Shown piece by piece: positions 1 through 9,705 of a DNA stretch of 64,000 bases. This stretch comes from Cellulomonas sp. SLBN-39 (lineage in GTDB: Bacteria > Actinomycetota > Actinomycetes > Actinomycetales > Cellulomonadaceae). Each line of letters opens with the position of its first letter. Positions within the stretch are counted from its first letter, which is position 1. Location of the stretch: positions 2,728,001 through 2,792,000 of the forward strand of contig NZ_VFOA01000001.1 in the NCBI RefSeq assembly GCF_006715865.1, written 5' to 3'. A program made the translations under genes and the position numbers. The notes below the pieces were generated by a model that worked only from the letters and a program-made list of their open reading frames with translations, made no database searches and had not been told where the DNA came from.

Positions 1-1226
1 TGCGCGAAGTCCCGGAAGTCCGGCAGCCGCAGGTCCTTGAGCAGGAGCCCGCCGTTGGCCTGCGGGTTCGCGCTCATGCGGAGGTCGCCCACCGGGTTGA
101 TGCGGCGCAGGTCGTCGTCGATGCGACCCGTCGCGTCGAACAGCTCCGCCGGGCGGTACGACTGCAGCCACTCCTCGAGCACCGCCAGGTGCTCGGGGGT
201 GTCCCGCGCGCTGGCGAGCGGCACCTGGTGCGCGCGCCACGAGCCCGTCGTCTTCTTGCCGTCGATCTCCGCCGGTCCCGTCCAGCCCTTGGGGGAGCGC
301 AGCACGATCATCGGGTACATCGGGCGCGACTCGTCGCCGCGCGCCGCCCGCTCCTTGATGTCCGCGATCTCGTCGAGGACCTCGTCGAGCAGCGCCGCGA
401 AGCGGCGGTGGATGCTCAGGTCGTCCTCGTCGTCGAAGCCCGCGACGAACACGTGCGGCTTGTGGCCGTACCCGACCATGAGCGCCTCGAGCTCGTCGTC
501 GCTGATGCGCGCCAGCACCGTCGGGTTCGCGATCTTGTACCCGTTGAGGTGCAGGATCGGCAGGACGATGCCGTCCTGGCGCGGGTTGACGAACTTGTTC
601 GAGTGCCAGCTCGTCGCCAGCGGGCCCGTCTCGGCCTCGCCGTCGCCGACGACCGCCGCGACCAGCAGGTCCGGGTTGTCGAACGCCGCGCCGTACGCGT
701 GGCTCAGCGCGTAGCCGAGCTCGCCGCCCTCGTGGATCGAGCCCGGCGTCTCCGGGGCCACGTGGCTCGGGATGCCGCCCGGGAACGAGAACTGCCGGAA
801 CAGCCGGCGCAGGCCCTCCTCGTCCTCCGTGATGTCCGAGTAGACCTCGGAGTACGTGCCGTCGAGGTAGGCGCTCGCCACCAGGCCCGGACCGCCGTGG
901 CCGGGGCCCGTGACGTAGATGGTCGACTGCTGCCGCTCCGCGATCGCGCGGTTGAGGTGCGCGTAGAGGAAGTTCAGGCCCGGGGTGGTGCCCCAGTGGC
1001 CGAGCAGACGGGGCTTGACGTCGTCGCGCGAGAGCGGACGACGCAGCAGGGGGTTGTCCAGCAGGTAGATCTGGCCGACGGACATGAAGTTGGCGGCACG
1101 CCACCACTTCTCGATCCGTCGGAGGGTGGCATCGTCGACCTCGCCGCTGCCGCGCCGCCATGCGCGGGGCGCATCGACGTCGGCCGGCGGTCCGCCGGTG
1201 CCCTGTGGTGCTGTGGTGGTGCTCAT
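1..1226 (-). CDS. xfp: Phosphoketolase, N-terminal part (cut by window edge)
   Basis: This is the first about 408 residues of a thiamine-diphosphate phosphoketolase. The family splits xylulose-5-phosphate and/or fructose-6-phosphate with phosphate into acetyl phosphate plus a shorter sugar phosphate. The translation opens [20 protein letters not shown] and runs into the family signatures [33 protein letters not shown] and GPGHGGPG (about residues 108-114). [10 protein letters not shown] stretch follows, the expected cofactor/Mg-binding region. The chosen ATG at 1226 has GGAG a few bases upstream. The full-length family is about 800 residues, so roughly half lies outside the window. Substrate preference (single or dual) cannot be told from this part. 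No neighbour in the window is obviously coupled to it. Confidence 0.95.
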   Translation of the reverse strand, partial: MSTTTAPQGTGGPPADVDAPRAWRRGSGEVDDATLRRIEKWWRAANFMSVGQIYLLDNPLLRRPLSRDDVKPRLLGHWGTTPGLNFLYAHLNRAIAERQQSTIYVTGPGHGGPGLVASAYLDGTYSEVYSDITEDEEGLRRLFRQFSFPGGIPSHVAPETPGSIHEGGELGYALSHAYGAAFDNPDLLVAAVVGDGEAETGPLATSWHSNKFVNPRQDGIVLPILHLNGYKIANPTVLARISDDELEALMVGYGHKPHVFVAGFDDEDDLSIHRRFAALLDEVLDEIADIKERAARGDESRPMYPMIVLRSPKGWTGPAEIDGKKTTGSWRAHQVPLASARDTPEHLAVLEEWLQSYRPAELFDATGRIDDDLRRINPVGDLRMSANPQANGGLLLKDLRLPDFRDFA

Positions 1227-1602
1227 GTCGCTCCGTTCGCTCGCGACGCCGCCGGGTGCGCACCCAGCCTTCCGTGAGGCCACGGCCGTCGACGAGGACG
1301 TCCGACCCAGCCGACCTGTGCTCCTGGCCACATGTCATGAAACCCCACGTGGTCCGGCCCCGCAGGAGGGGCCCGGAGGAGCGTCGGTGACCGTCGGACG
1401 AACGGGCGGGGCCCGGACCTGCCGCGTCGTCGTGCCGGTCCGCGCCGTCGCAGGTCGTGCCGTGGCCACCGCGTGCTCCCGTGCAGGTCACGAGCGGTGC
1501 CGCCGCGACGCCAGACTACGCCCGGCCGACCCGCGCACCCGGCCGCGGACGGTGTGGGACCGGACACGTCCGGAGCCCGCCGCGCGCGGGTTACCGTGGG
1601 AC
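1227..1602. other. Intergenic region between divergent xfp and SURF1 genes
   Basis: About 376 bases without a convincing gene. It should hold the xfp promoter (reading left) and the SURF1 promoter (reading right). I see a small GGCCCC/GGGGCC hairpin near 1356-1376 and, at the right end, the TACCGT box that serves the SURF1 gene. Open frames crossing here are high-GC shadows. Confidence 0.5.
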
Positions 1603-1605
1603 GTG
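1592..1605 (+). promoter_or_regulatory. Leaderless promoter box for SURF1 gene
   Basis: TACCGT (1592-1597) lies 5 nt before the GTG start, the same -10-to-start layout seen at many genes in this window. It suggests transcription begins at or next to the start codon. Confidence 0.45.
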
Positions 1606-2475
1606 GCCCAGACCTCCTGGTGGCGCGCGGCGCTGCGCCCGCGCATGCTCGGCCTGCTCGTGGTCCTCCTCGCCGCTGCAGCGGTGTGCGCCCGGCTGGG
1701 CGTCTGGCAGCTCGAGCGGGCCGAGATCCGGGGCGCGTCCGCCGAGGAGCGTCGCCTGGCCCAGATCGCCGACGCCCCGCCCGAGGACCTGGCCGCGGTG
1801 CTGCCCGCCGGGGCGTCGTTCACCGGTGACATGGTCGCGCGCAAGGTCGAGGCGACCGGCACCTACGACGTGGCCGGGCAGCTGCTCGTCACGGGTCGGG
1901 CCCACGACGGGTCGACGGACGGCGTCCTCGTGGTCGCACCGCTGCACGTGGACGGTCCCGACGGCGAGGTCGTCCTGCCGGTCGTGCGCGGCTGGCTCGA
2001 CGCCGGCGCGGAGATCCCGCCCGCGCCGGGCGGCGAGGTGCGCGTGGTCGGCTGGCTGCAGGCGGGGGAGGAGGCCGGGACCCCCGTCGTCGACGGGAGC
2101 ACCGACGCGATCAGCCCCGCGCAGCTCGCTGCGACGTGGGGCGGGCGTCTGCTCACCGGGTACCTCGTGCTCCAGTCCGCCGACCCTGCCGACGCGGCGC
2201 AGCTCGAGCCCCTGGACCCCCCGACCCGCGCCGGGACCGGGCTCAACGTGCAGAACCTCGCCTACGCGGCGCAGTGGTGGATCTTCGGTGCGTTCGCCGT
2301 CGCCCTGTGGGTGCGCCTCGTCCGTGACGAGGCGGCGGGACCCGTCGCGCTGCCCGGCGACGCACCCGCCGCCGGCCCCGACCCGGACGGCGCCCCGGAC
2401 CCGGACCCGGACCCGGCCACGAGCACCGACCGGGACGACGGCCGGGGCACCGCCCGTCCGACCGTGTCCGCCTGA
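1603..2475 (+). CDS. SURF1-family cytochrome oxidase assembly protein
   Basis: A 290-residue membrane protein of the SURF1 family, which helps assemble haem-copper (aa3-type) cytochrome oxidase. It starts MAQTSWWRAALRPRMLGLLV. A first transmembrane helix (about residues 13-32) is followed by the family motif RLGVWQLERAE. An extracytoplasmic domain comes next, with VVRGWLDAG and GYLVLQ blocks. A second helix (NVQNLAYAAQWWIFGAFAVALWVRL) precedes a charged Asp/Pro-rich cytoplasmic tail (about the last 55 residues). NxQxxxYAxQWWxF is a SURF1 hallmark. The GTG at 1603 is chosen because it begins just before the hydrophobic N-terminus and sits next to a TACCGT box; the much longer upstream open frame has no family similarity. 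The 3' end carries a short tandem repeat. Confidence 0.88.
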   Translation: MAQTSWWRAALRPRMLGLLVVLLAAAAVCARLGVWQLERAEIRGASAEERRLAQIADAPPEDLAAVLPAGASFTGDMVARKVEATGTYDVAGQLLVTGRAHDGSTDGVLVVAPLHVDGPDGEVVLPVVRGWLDAGAEIPPAPGGEVRVVGWLQAGEEAGTPVVDGSTDAISPAQLAATWGGRLLTGYLVLQSADPADAAQLEPLDPPTRAGTGLNVQNLAYAAQWWIFGAFAVALWVRLVRDEAAGPVALPGDAPAAGPDPDGAPDPDPDPATSTDRDDGRGTARPTVSA

Positions 2476-2514
2476 TCGACCGTGTCCGCCTGATCGACCG
2501 TGTCCGCCTGACCG
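2461..2514. repeat. Three tandem 18-bp units at the SURF1 3' end
   Basis: ACCGTGTCCGCCTGATCG occurs twice exactly (2461-2478, 2479-2496) and a third time with one change (2497-2514). Each copy contains a TGA in the SURF1 frame. The first ends the gene and the other two are non-coding. The third copy also forms one arm of the adjoining hairpin. Confidence 0.9.
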
Positions 2515-2538
2515 GCCGTGCCGTCCGGTCAGGCGGAC
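2502..2538. terminator. Bidirectional terminator hairpin (SURF1 / ABC exporter)
   Basis: A 14-bp perfect stem GTCCGCCTGACCGG / CCGGTCAGGCGGAC with a 9-nt loop lies between convergent genes. It includes the stop codon of the minus-strand ABC gene. No U-run is present, as is usual at this G+C content. Confidence 0.7.
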
Positions 2539-4280
2539 TCGTGCTGCCAGGACCGCCACAGGGCGGCGTACTCCCCGCCCGCGGCGACGAGGTCCTCGTG
2601 CGGTCCGATCTCGCTGATCCGCCCGCCGTCGACGACCGCCACCCGGTCGGCGTCGTGCGCCGTGTGCAGACGGTGCGCGATCGCCACGACCGTGCGTCCG
2701 GCCAGCACCGCGGACAGGGACCGCTCGAGGTGCCGGGCCGCGCGCGGGTCGAGCAGGGACGTGGCCTCGTCGAGCACCAGCGTGTGCGGGTCGAGCAGCA
2801 CGAGCCGGGCCAGCGCGACCTGCTGCGCCTGCGCCGGGGTCAGCGGTGCACCGCCCGAGCCGACCTCCGTGGCCAGCCCCTGCGGGAGCGCCTCGACCCA
2901 GTCCCACGCGTCGACGGCCCGCAGCGCCCGCTCCAGGTCGGCCTCGGTGGCCTCGACGCGCGCCAGGCGCAGGTTGTCCGCGAGCGAGCCGACGAAGACG
3001 TGGTGCTCCTGCGTGACGAGCGCGACCTGGCCGCGCAGCTCGTCCAGCGGCAGGTCGACCAGCGGGACGCCGCCGACCGTGACGGTGCCGCCCGTGGGCG
3101 GGTGGATGCCGGCGAGCATGCGGCCGAGGGTCGACTTGCCCGCACCCGAGGGGCCGACGACGGCCAGCCGCTCGCCCGGGGCGAGGTCGAGGTCGATGCC
3201 GTGCAGCACGTCGTGACCCTCGCGGTACGCGTACCGCAGGTCGCGCGCGCTGACGCGGTCGTCGGCGGGGCGCTCGCCGGTGGCGGTGCGGTCGGCGTCG
3301 ACCAGGCCGACGCCGACGATGCGGGCCAGCGCTGTCGCCGCCACCTGGATCTCGTCCACCCAGAAGATCAGCTCCCAGACGGGGCCGGTCACCTGGTACG
3401 CGTACAGCACGATGGTCGTGACCACCCCGAGCGTGACCTGCCCCTGCGTGGCCAGGTAGCCGCCCCACACGAGTACCGCCACGGGCGCCAGCACGAACGC
3501 CAGGTCGACGGCGGGGAACAGCACGGTCCGCAGGTCGAGCGTGCGGCGCTCGGCGTCGAACGCGTCGGCGAGGTCGGCGTCGATCCGTTCGGTCCGTCGG
3601 CGCGCGAGGCCGAGGGCGTCGACGGTCCGCGCCCCCTCGACGGTCTCCGTGATCGTGCCGTTGAGCACGGCGTACGTCGCGGCCTCGCGCTCGTACGCCG
3701 GCGTCGCGCGCCGCAGGTACCAGCGGACCACGAGCAGCATGGTCGGGACGCCGACGAACAGCGCGACCGCCACGAGCGGCGACAGCAGCACCGACGCCGT
3801 CACGGTCAGCGTGATCGTCACCACGGCCACGATCACGCGGGGCACGCCGAAGCGCACCGCGTGCTGCAGCTTGTTCACGTCGTTGGTCGTGCGGGCCACC
3901 AGGTCGCCCGTGCCCGCGCGCTCGACGGTCGACAGCGGCAGCGCGGTCACGGTCTCGACGAACTCCTCGCGCAGCTCGGCGAAGACCTTCTCGCCGAACA
4001 GCATGGACGCGCGCTGCGCGTACCGGATGAGCCCGGTCTGCGACAGCACCGCGACCACGCCGACACCGATGTACGTGTTGACCGTGCGGGCGTCCGTGCC
4101 CGTGGTGATGGCGTCGACGAGACGGCCGAGCAGCCACGGCCCGGCGAGCCCCGCGACCGCGGCCAGGGTGTGCAGCGCCGCGACCCGGGCCAGCGGCCGT
4201 CGGTGCCGGCGCAGCAGCCGGCCCGCGTAGCGCCGTGCCGTCGCGCTGTCCGCGATCGGCAGCGTCGTGGCCGTGCTCAT
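2529..4280 (-). CDS. ABC exporter half-transporter, subunit with intact Walker motifs
   Basis: A 583-residue fused membrane/ATPase subunit (six-helix type-IV exporter fold, then nucleotide-binding domain). Walker A is GPSGAGKST (about residue 376) and Walker B is LVLDEAT (about 505). The signature motif is degenerate: LTPAQAQQ replaces LSGGQ. The preceding gene overlaps it by 4 bp (ATGA, 4277-4280), so the two are translationally coupled and very likely form a heterodimer. In such dimers one composite ATP site uses this subunit's Walker motifs with the partner's signature. Substrate unknown; the family exports drugs, lipids or peptides. The start ATG at 4280 gives the sequence [20 protein letters not shown]. 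Confidence 0.88.
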   Translation of the reverse strand: MSTATTLPIADSATARRYAGRLLRRHRRPLARVAALHTLAAVAGLAGPWLLGRLVDAITTGTDARTVNTYIGVGVVAVLSQTGLIRYAQRASMLFGEKVFAELREEFVETVTALPLSTVERAGTGDLVARTTNDVNKLQHAVRFGVPRVIVAVVTITLTVTASVLLSPLVAVALFVGVPTMLLVVRWYLRRATPAYEREAATYAVLNGTITETVEGARTVDALGLARRRTERIDADLADAFDAERRTLDLRTVLFPAVDLAFVLAPVAVLVWGGYLATQGQVTLGVVTTIVLYAYQVTGPVWELIFWVDEIQVAATALARIVGVGLVDADRTATGERPADDRVSARDLRYAYREGHDVLHGIDLDLAPGERLAVVGPSGAGKSTLGRMLAGIHPPTGGTVTVGGVPLVDLPLDELRGQVALVTQEHHVFVGSLADNLRLARVEATEADLERALRAVDAWDWVEALPQGLATEVGSGGAPLTPAQAQQVALARLVLLDPHTLVLDEATSLLDPRAARHLERSLSAVLAGRTVVAIAHRLHTAHDADRVAVVDGGRISEIGPHEDLVAAGGEYAALWRSWQHESA

Positions 4281-6142
4281 GCCGCACCTCCCGTGCTCTC
4301 GTCGCGGGCCCCGGACCGGGCCGGTGCACCGTCCGCCAGGAGCGCGCGGTCGCGCCACTCCTCGTCCGGCCCGTCGGCGTCGAAGGCGCCCTCGACGGGC
4401 CGGTCGTCGTCCATCCGGCGCCCGACGACGCGCCGGTAGGTGCGCGCGACGCCGGGCCCCGCCTCGCCGTCGAGCAGCCCCGCGTGGGTGCCGCGCGCCA
4501 GGAGCGTGCCGTCCTGCACCAGCTGCACCTCGTCGACGTGGTCGAGCACCAGGGGGCTCGCGGTGACCACGAGGGTCGTCCGACCGCGCCGGGCGTCGGC
4601 CAGGCGGGCCGCGATCCGGGCCTCCGTGTGGGCGTCGACCGCGCTGGTCGGCTCGACCAGCACCAGCACCTCGGCCCCCGTCAGCAGCGCGCGCGCGAGC
4701 GCCACCCGCTGCCGCTGGCCGCCGGACAGCGACCGGCCCTTCTCCGGCAGCTCGCCGTCGAGCCCGTCGGGCACCGAGTCGAGCACGTCGTGCGCGTCGG
4801 CGAGGTGCACCGCCGCGAGCAGGTCCTCCTCCGCGGTGGTCCCGCGCACGTCGAGGCCGCTGCGCAGGGTGCCGGAGAACAGGTGCGGCGTGGCCTCCGC
4901 GACGACGATCCGCTCGCGGACGACGTCCTTGGGCAGGTCGGCGAGCAGCACGTCCCCGAAGCGCACGGGCGTCGCCGCCTCCGCCTCGTCGTCGAACCGA
5001 CCCAGCCGGGTCGCGATCGCGGCGGTCTCGTCCGGGTCGTCGCTGACCAGCGCCACGACGCGGCCCGGCTCCAGCACGACGCCGCTGACCTCGTCGACGA
5101 GCACGGCGCCGACCGGGGGAGCCGCGGCCGTGCCGGCGCGCGCCCCCGTGGAGGGGACGACCCGCAGCACCGCGAGCACCTTGCGCGCCCCGACCACCGC
5201 GCGCGTCGTGGCCTGCAGCATCATCGTCGCGTTCTGCACCGGCCAGGCCAGGAACGCCGCGTAGCCGTAGGTCGTCACGAGCTGCCCCGGCGTGATCGTG
5301 CCGTCCAGGGCCATGTGCGCGCCCAGCCACACCAGCGCCACCACGAACATGCCCGGCAGCAGCACCTGCAGCGCGTCCAGCCAGGACTGCGTCACGGCGA
5401 CGTCCTCACCCTTGCGCCGGACCACCTGCGACTGCTCGCGGTAGCGACCGGTGAACACCTGCTCGCCCCCGATGCCGCGCAGGATCCGCAGGCCCGAGAC
5501 GGTGTCCGCCCCGAGGGTCGTCAGGCGCCCCGACGCCTCGCGCTGGGCGACCTGACGGCGCTGCAGCGGCCTGACCAGCAGGCCGAGCGCGAGGGCCACC
5601 GTCGGCAGCCCGACGAGGACGACGACGCCCAGCGGCACCGAGACCTGCAGCATGAGCACCGCGACGGCCCCGTACGCCACGAGCGACCCGACGAAGCGGG
5701 CGAGCTGGGCGTAGACCTCCCCGACCCGCAGCGCGTCGTTCGCGACCGCCGAGACCACCTCGCCGGTCGGCAGCTCCGCCGTGATCGCTGCGCCCGAGCG
5801 AGCGGTCGTGCGGCCCACGAGCTGGGACGTGGTGAATGCCGCACGCAGCCAGTTCGCCACGTCGTACCGGTGCCCGACCGCGGAGGCCGCGGCGCTGACG
5901 AGGCCCAGCACGAGGAGCATGCCGGCGGCGCGGAACAGGTCCGGGCCGAAGCCCCGCTCCAGGCCGTCGTCGATCGCGCGCCCGGTGAGGTACGGCAGGA
6001 ACGCCTGGCACGCGAACATGACGACGCCGCAGGTCACGGCGCCGAGCAGGATGCCCCACTGCCGACGGGCCAGCCACCACAGGTAGGTGAGCGGGCCGCG
6101 CAGGGGCGGGGTGCCGGGATCGGCCAGGGGGAGCTGTCGCAC
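4277..6142 (-). CDS. ABC exporter half-transporter, partner with degenerate Walker A
   Basis: A 621-residue exporter subunit starting [20 protein letters not shown], with six predicted helices and a nucleotide-binding domain. The Walker A position reads [15 protein letters not shown] (about residue 364), lacking the GKS/T needed to hold phosphate. Its signature [14 protein letters not shown] (about 471) is canonical. The Walker B aspartate is replaced (VLVLVEPTS, about 491), although the following glutamate remains. This is complementary to the downstream subunit and points to one consensus and one degenerate ATP site in the dimer. The GTG at 6142 is preferred because TACCGT lies 8 nt upstream. 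The C-terminal 45 residues are a hydrophilic extension. Confidence 0.86.
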   Translation of the reverse strand: MRQLPLADPGTPPLRGPLTYLWWLARRQWGILLGAVTCGVVMFACQAFLPYLTGRAIDDGLERGFGPDLFRAAGMLLVLGLVSAAASAVGHRYDVANWLRAAFTTSQLVGRTTARSGAAITAELPTGEVVSAVANDALRVGEVYAQLARFVGSLVAYGAVAVLMLQVSVPLGVVVLVGLPTVALALGLLVRPLQRRQVAQREASGRLTTLGADTVSGLRILRGIGGEQVFTGRYREQSQVVRRKGEDVAVTQSWLDALQVLLPGMFVVALVWLGAHMALDGTITPGQLVTTYGYAAFLAWPVQNATMMLQATTRAVVGARKVLAVLRVVPSTGARAGTAAAPPVGAVLVDEVSGVVLEPGRVVALVSDDPDETAAIATRLGRFDDEAEAATPVRFGDVLLADLPKDVVRERIVVAEATPHLFSGTLRSGLDVRGTTAEEDLLAAVHLADAHDVLDSVPDGLDGELPEKGRSLSGGQRQRVALARALLTGAEVLVLVEPTSAVDAHTEARIAARLADARRGRTTLVVTASPLVLDHVDEVQLVQDGTLLARGTHAGLLDGEAGPGVARTYRRVVGRRMDDDRPVEGAFDADGPDEEWRDRALLADGAPARSGARDESTGGAA

Positions 6143-6156
6143 GAGCGTCCACGGTA
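6140..6156 (-). promoter_or_regulatory. Leaderless promoter box for ABC exporter operon
   Basis: On the minus strand TACCGT (6156-6151) precedes the GTG start by 8 nt. It matches the recurrent leaderless layout and was used to select the start. Confidence 0.45.
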
Positions 6157-6279
6157 CGACCGCCCACCCACAGCCCCCAGGGAAATACGCGCCGCCGCCG
6201 CGGTCCTGACCGCCCCGCACGGTGCCGGCGCGCCCGGCGGCACCGCCGCCGCCCGCCCCGGGTCGCCCCGGACGGCCAC

Positions 6280-6295
6280 TAGGCTGGGCGCCGTG
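6280..6295 (+). promoter_or_regulatory. Leaderless promoter box for guaA
   Basis: TAGGCT (6280-6285) is followed by 7 nt and then the GTG start of guaA. No Shine-Dalgarno sequence is present. Confidence 0.55.
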
Positions 6296-7879
6296 ACGCA
6301 GACCCCCGAGCCCGCCACGTCCCACCGGCCGGTCCTCGTCGTCGACTTCGGCGCCCAGTACGCCCAGCTCATCGCGCGCCGCGTGCGCGAGGCGAACGTG
6401 TACTCCGAGATCGTGCCGCACACGGCCTCGGTCGCCGACCTCCTCGCCAAGGACCCCGCCGCGATCATCCTGTCCGGCGGGCCCTCGTCGGTCTACGCCG
6501 ACGGTGCGCCCTTCGTCGGGCCCGAGCTGTTCGAGGCCGGGGTCCCGGTGCTCGGGATCTGCTACGGCTTCCAGGCCATGGCGCAGGCCCTCGGCGGCAC
6601 CGTCGCCCAGACCGGCCAGCGCGAGTACGGCGGGACGGCCGTCGAGGTCACCGCGGCCGGCACGGTGCTCGCGGGCAGCCCCGCGCAGCAGACGGTCTGG
6701 ATGAGCCACGGCGACGCCGTGCACGCCGCGCCCGCCGGGTTCGAGGTGCTCGCGACCAGCGCCGGCAGCCCGGTCGCCGCGTTCGAGGACCGCGAGCGGC
6801 GCCTGTACGGCGTGCAGTGGCACCCGGAGGTCAAGCACTCCCCGCTCGGGCAGAAGGCCCTGGAGAACTTCCTCTACGAGGGCGCGGGCCTGGCCCCCGA
6901 CTGGAACCCCGGCAACGTCGTCGCCGAGCAGGTCGAGCGCATCCGGGCCCAGGTCGGCGACGCGCGCGTGATCTGCGGGCTGTCCGGCGGCGTCGACTCG
7001 TCGGTCGCCGCCGCGCTCGTCCAGCGGGCCGTCGGCGACCAGCTCACCTGCGTGTTCGTCGACCACGGGCTGCTACGGTCCGGCGAGGCCGAGCAGGTCG
7101 AGAAGGACTTCGTCGCCAGCACGGGCGTGCAGCTCAAGGTCGTCGACGCGCGCGAGCGGTTCCTCACCGCGCTCGCCGGCGTGTCCGACCCCGAGACGAA
7201 GCGCAAGATCATCGGCCGCGAGTTCATCCGCGTGTTCGAGGACGCCGCGCGCGAGGTCGTGGCCGAGGCCGGGGCGCACGGCGAGTCCGTGGAGTTCCTC
7301 GTGCAGGGCACCCTCTACCCCGACGTCGTCGAGTCCGGCGGCGGCGAGGGCGCCGCCAACATCAAGTCCCACCACAACGTTGGCGGCCTGCCCGACGACC
7401 TGCAGTTCGCGCTCGTCGAGCCGCTGCGCACGCTCTTCAAGGACGAGGTCCGCGCGGTCGGCCTCGAGCTCGGCGTGCCCGAGGCGATCGTCTGGCGCCA
7501 GCCGTTCCCCGGCCCGGGGCTGGGCATCCGGATCGTCGGCGAGGTGACCGCCGAGCGCCTCGACACGCTGCGCGCGGCGGACGCCATCGCCCGCGAGGAG
7601 CTCACCCGCGCCGGTCTGGACCGCGAGATCTGGCAGTGCCCCGTGGTGCTGCTCGCCGACGTGCGCTCCGTGGGCGTCCAGGGCGACGGGCGCACCTACG
7701 GACACCCCGTCGTGCTGCGCCCCGTCTCCAGCGAGGACGCGATGACCGCCGACTGGACGCGCCTGCCCTACGACGTCCTGCAGGTCATCTCGACCCGCAT
7801 CACGAACGAGGTGCCCGAGGTCAACCGGGTCGTCCTCGACGTCACGAGCAAGCCGCCGGGCACGATCGAGTGGGAGTGA
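6293..7879 (+). CDS. guaA: GMP synthase (glutamine-hydrolysing)
   Basis: A 528-residue GMP synthase, converting XMP, ATP and glutamine to GMP in the last step of guanine nucleotide synthesis. The N-terminal class-I glutamine amidotransferase domain shows [18 protein letters not shown]. Its catalytic triad is Cys90 (GICYGFQ), His177 and Glu179 (QWHPEV). The ATP pyrophosphatase domain begins with the P-loop SGGVDSS at about 231-237. The C-terminal dimerisation region ends in [11 protein letters not shown], the usual GuaA terminus. The start is a leaderless GTG behind a TAGGCT box. The DUF3817 gene follows 43 bp downstream, a common actinobacterial arrangement as I recall it. Confidence 0.98.
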   Translation: MTQTPEPATSHRPVLVVDFGAQYAQLIARRVREANVYSEIVPHTASVADLLAKDPAAIILSGGPSSVYADGAPFVGPELFEAGVPVLGICYGFQAMAQALGGTVAQTGQREYGGTAVEVTAAGTVLAGSPAQQTVWMSHGDAVHAAPAGFEVLATSAGSPVAAFEDRERRLYGVQWHPEVKHSPLGQKALENFLYEGAGLAPDWNPGNVVAEQVERIRAQVGDARVICGLSGGVDSSVAAALVQRAVGDQLTCVFVDHGLLRSGEAEQVEKDFVASTGVQLKVVDARERFLTALAGVSDPETKRKIIGREFIRVFEDAAREVVAEAGAHGESVEFLVQGTLYPDVVESGGGEGAANIKSHHNVGGLPDDLQFALVEPLRTLFKDEVRAVGLELGVPEAIVWRQPFPGPGLGIRIVGEVTAERLDTLRAADAIAREELTRAGLDREIWQCPVVLLADVRSVGVQGDGRTYGHPVVLRPVSSEDAMTADWTRLPYDVLQVISTRITNEVPEVNRVVLDVTSKPPGTIEWE

Positions 7880-7922
7880 CCGCGGCACGCCCGCGACCCG
7901 ACCGCCCGACGAGAGGACCCGA

Positions 7923-8354
7923 GTGACCACCGCGAGCACCGCCCCCGACCCGGCCGCGTGGGCCCGCCGCGCCCGCGGCGCCCTGACCCGGTACCGCGTC
8001 ATGGCGTGGATCACCGGGTCGATGCTGGTGCTGCTGTGCGTCGAGATGGTGCTGAAGTACCTCCTTCGGCTCAACGGTGTCGACGCCGAGGGTCACCCGA
8101 ACCCCGTGCTCGGGGCGTGGATCGCGTTCGCGCACGGGTGGATCTACGTCGTGTACCTCGTCACCGTGTTCGACCTGTGGTCGACGCTGCGCTGGAAGGT
8201 CGGCCGCCTGGTCACCCTCGCGCTCGCGGGCGTGGTGCCGGTGATGTCGTTCGTGCTGGAGCGGCGCGTGCACGCCGACGCGCAGGCCCGGGTCGACGCC
8301 GTGCAGGCCACGATCCCGGCGGGCGACGCGGGCGCGGGCTCCGCCGCCGGTTAG
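7923..8354 (+). CDS. DUF3817-family membrane protein
   Basis: A 143-residue integral membrane protein of unknown function. After a short Ala-rich N-terminus the family-like block ALTRYRVMAWITGSMLVLLC begins, and three helices are predicted (about 27-47, 60-85, 93-113). The cytoplasmic RWKVGRL and FVLERRVHADAQ segments are typical of DUF3817. The GTG at 7923 has GAGAGG about 8 nt upstream. It sits between guaA and a glycosyltransferase on the same strand; adjacency to guaA is a known context of the family but does not give a function. Confidence 0.82.
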   Translation: MTTASTAPDPAAWARRARGALTRYRVMAWITGSMLVLLCVEMVLKYLLRLNGVDAEGHPNPVLGAWIAFAHGWIYVVYLVTVFDLWSTLRWKVGRLVTLALAGVVPVMSFVLERRVHADAQARVDAVQATIPAGDAGAGSAAG

Positions 8355-8367
8355 CCTGGCGCGCGTG
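8352..8367 (+). promoter_or_regulatory. Leaderless promoter box for glycosyltransferase
   Basis: TAGCCT (8352-8357) lies 7 nt before the GTG start at 8365 and overlaps the stop codon of the preceding gene. This suggests separate transcription. Confidence 0.5.
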
Positions 8368-9498
8368 CGCATCGTCCACGTCTCCGACTGCTACGCGCCC
8401 CGGACCGGGGGGATCGAGTCGCAGGTCGCGGACCTCGCGCACCACCAGGTGCGCGCCGGGCACGACGTCCACGTGCTCACCGCCACGCTCGGCGAGGGCG
8501 GGGAGCGCGGCGGCGTCGTCGACGTCGACCGGGGCGTCCACGTGCACCGGCTGGGTGCGCGCCTGCCGTTCGACCTTCCCGTCAACCCGCTCGCCGGGCC
8601 CCGGCTGCTCCGGGCCGCGCTGGCGGACCTGCGCCCCGACGCGGTGCACGTGCACGCCGGCGTGCTCTCGCCGTTCGCGTACGACGGCGCCCGGATCGCG
8701 CTCGGCGCCCGGCTGCCCACCGCCATCACCTGGCACTGCATGCTCGACGGCACCGTCGACGTGCTCCGCCGGCTCGTGCGCGCGACGCGCTGGCGGACGG
8801 CGCCCGTCGCGCTGAGTGCCGTCAGCGCCGCCGCGGCCGCCCGGGTCCGCGCCGTGTTCGACGCCCCCGTCGACGTCGTCCCCAACGGGCTGGACCTCGA
8901 CGCGTGGGCGCCGACGGGTGCGCCCGCGGTGCACGACGGGCCGCTGCGCGTGGTCTCGACCATGCGTCTGGCGCCCCGCAAGCGCGCGGTGCCCCTGGTC
9001 GACGCGGTGGCCTCGGCCGCGGGCCGCCTGCCCGCGGGCGCGCTGCGGCTGGAGGTCGTCGGCGACGGTCCCGTGCGCGACGCGGTGCAGGCCCGGGTCC
9101 GCGACCGCGGTCTCGGCGACGCCGTGCACCTGCACGGCCGCGTGGCGCGCGACCGGCTGCGGGACCTGTACGCGCACGCCGACGTGTTCGTCGCCCCCGC
9201 GCACCTCGAGGCGTTCGGCATCGCGGCCCTCGAGGCCCGCACGGCCGGCCTGGCCGTGGTCGCGCACCGGGGGACCGGCATCGCGGAGTTCGTCACCGAC
9301 GGCGTCGACGGGCTCCTCGTCGACGACGACGGCGGCATGTCGGACGCGCTGGTCCGGCTCGCGCAGGACGCCGACCTGCGGTCCCGGCTGCTGGCGCACA
9401 ACCGGGCGGTGCGCCCGCCGTTCGGCTGGGCCGACGTGCTCGACGCCGCGCAGGCCCAGTACGCGCGCGCCGGCGCCCTCGTGGGTCGTCCCGCCTGA
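8365..9498 (+). CDS. Glycosyltransferase, GT4 family
   Basis: A 377-residue GT-B fold glycosyltransferase. The N-terminal acceptor domain opens MRIVHVSDCYAPRTGGIESQ, the family-typical glycine-rich start. The C-terminal donor domain has VVSTMRLAPRKRAVPLVDAV. The retaining GT4 region HLEAFGIAALEARTAGLAVV carries the glutamates of an E-x7-E motif that bind the nucleotide sugar. No signal peptide or membrane helix is seen, so it acts in the cytoplasm, probably on a lipid or glycan precursor. The acceptor and sugar cannot be assigned from sequence. The GTG start is leaderless. Confidence 0.88.
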   Translation: MRIVHVSDCYAPRTGGIESQVADLAHHQVRAGHDVHVLTATLGEGGERGGVVDVDRGVHVHRLGARLPFDLPVNPLAGPRLLRAALADLRPDAVHVHAGVLSPFAYDGARIALGARLPTAITWHCMLDGTVDVLRRLVRATRWRTAPVALSAVSAAAAARVRAVFDAPVDVVPNGLDLDAWAPTGAPAVHDGPLRVVSTMRLAPRKRAVPLVDAVASAAGRLPAGALRLEVVGDGPVRDAVQARVRDRGLGDAVHLHGRVARDRLRDLYAHADVFVAPAHLEAFGIAALEARTAGLAVVAHRGTGIAEFVTDGVDGLLVDDDGGMSDALVRLAQDADLRSRLLAHNRAVRPPFGWADVLDAAQAQYARAGALVGRPA

Positions 9499-9597
9499 GG
9501 TCGCGGCCCCGCCCCGGGCCCTAGGTCCCCCGTCGGGGCCGCCGGGGCCGGGCCCGCCCCGCCCCGCCCCGTCCTGCGGGACCTGGGTCCCACTGGA

Positions 9598-9603
9598 TAC
9601 GCT
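9598..9603 (+). promoter_or_regulatory. Putative -10 box upstream of 9706 gene
   Basis: GGATACGCT contains TACGCT (9598-9603). With a start about 7 nt downstream the mRNA would have a leader of about 95 nt carrying the GGGGAG ribosome site used by the gene at 9706. Confidence 0.3.
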
Positions 9604-9705
9604 CGACCTGCGTGGACGCTGTGAGACATGAGCCGATGGCTCGTCGGGGTCGCACCGATGCGGGCCCGAGTCCGTGGGGGCACCAGAAGGATCGGGGAGA
9701 ACGAC

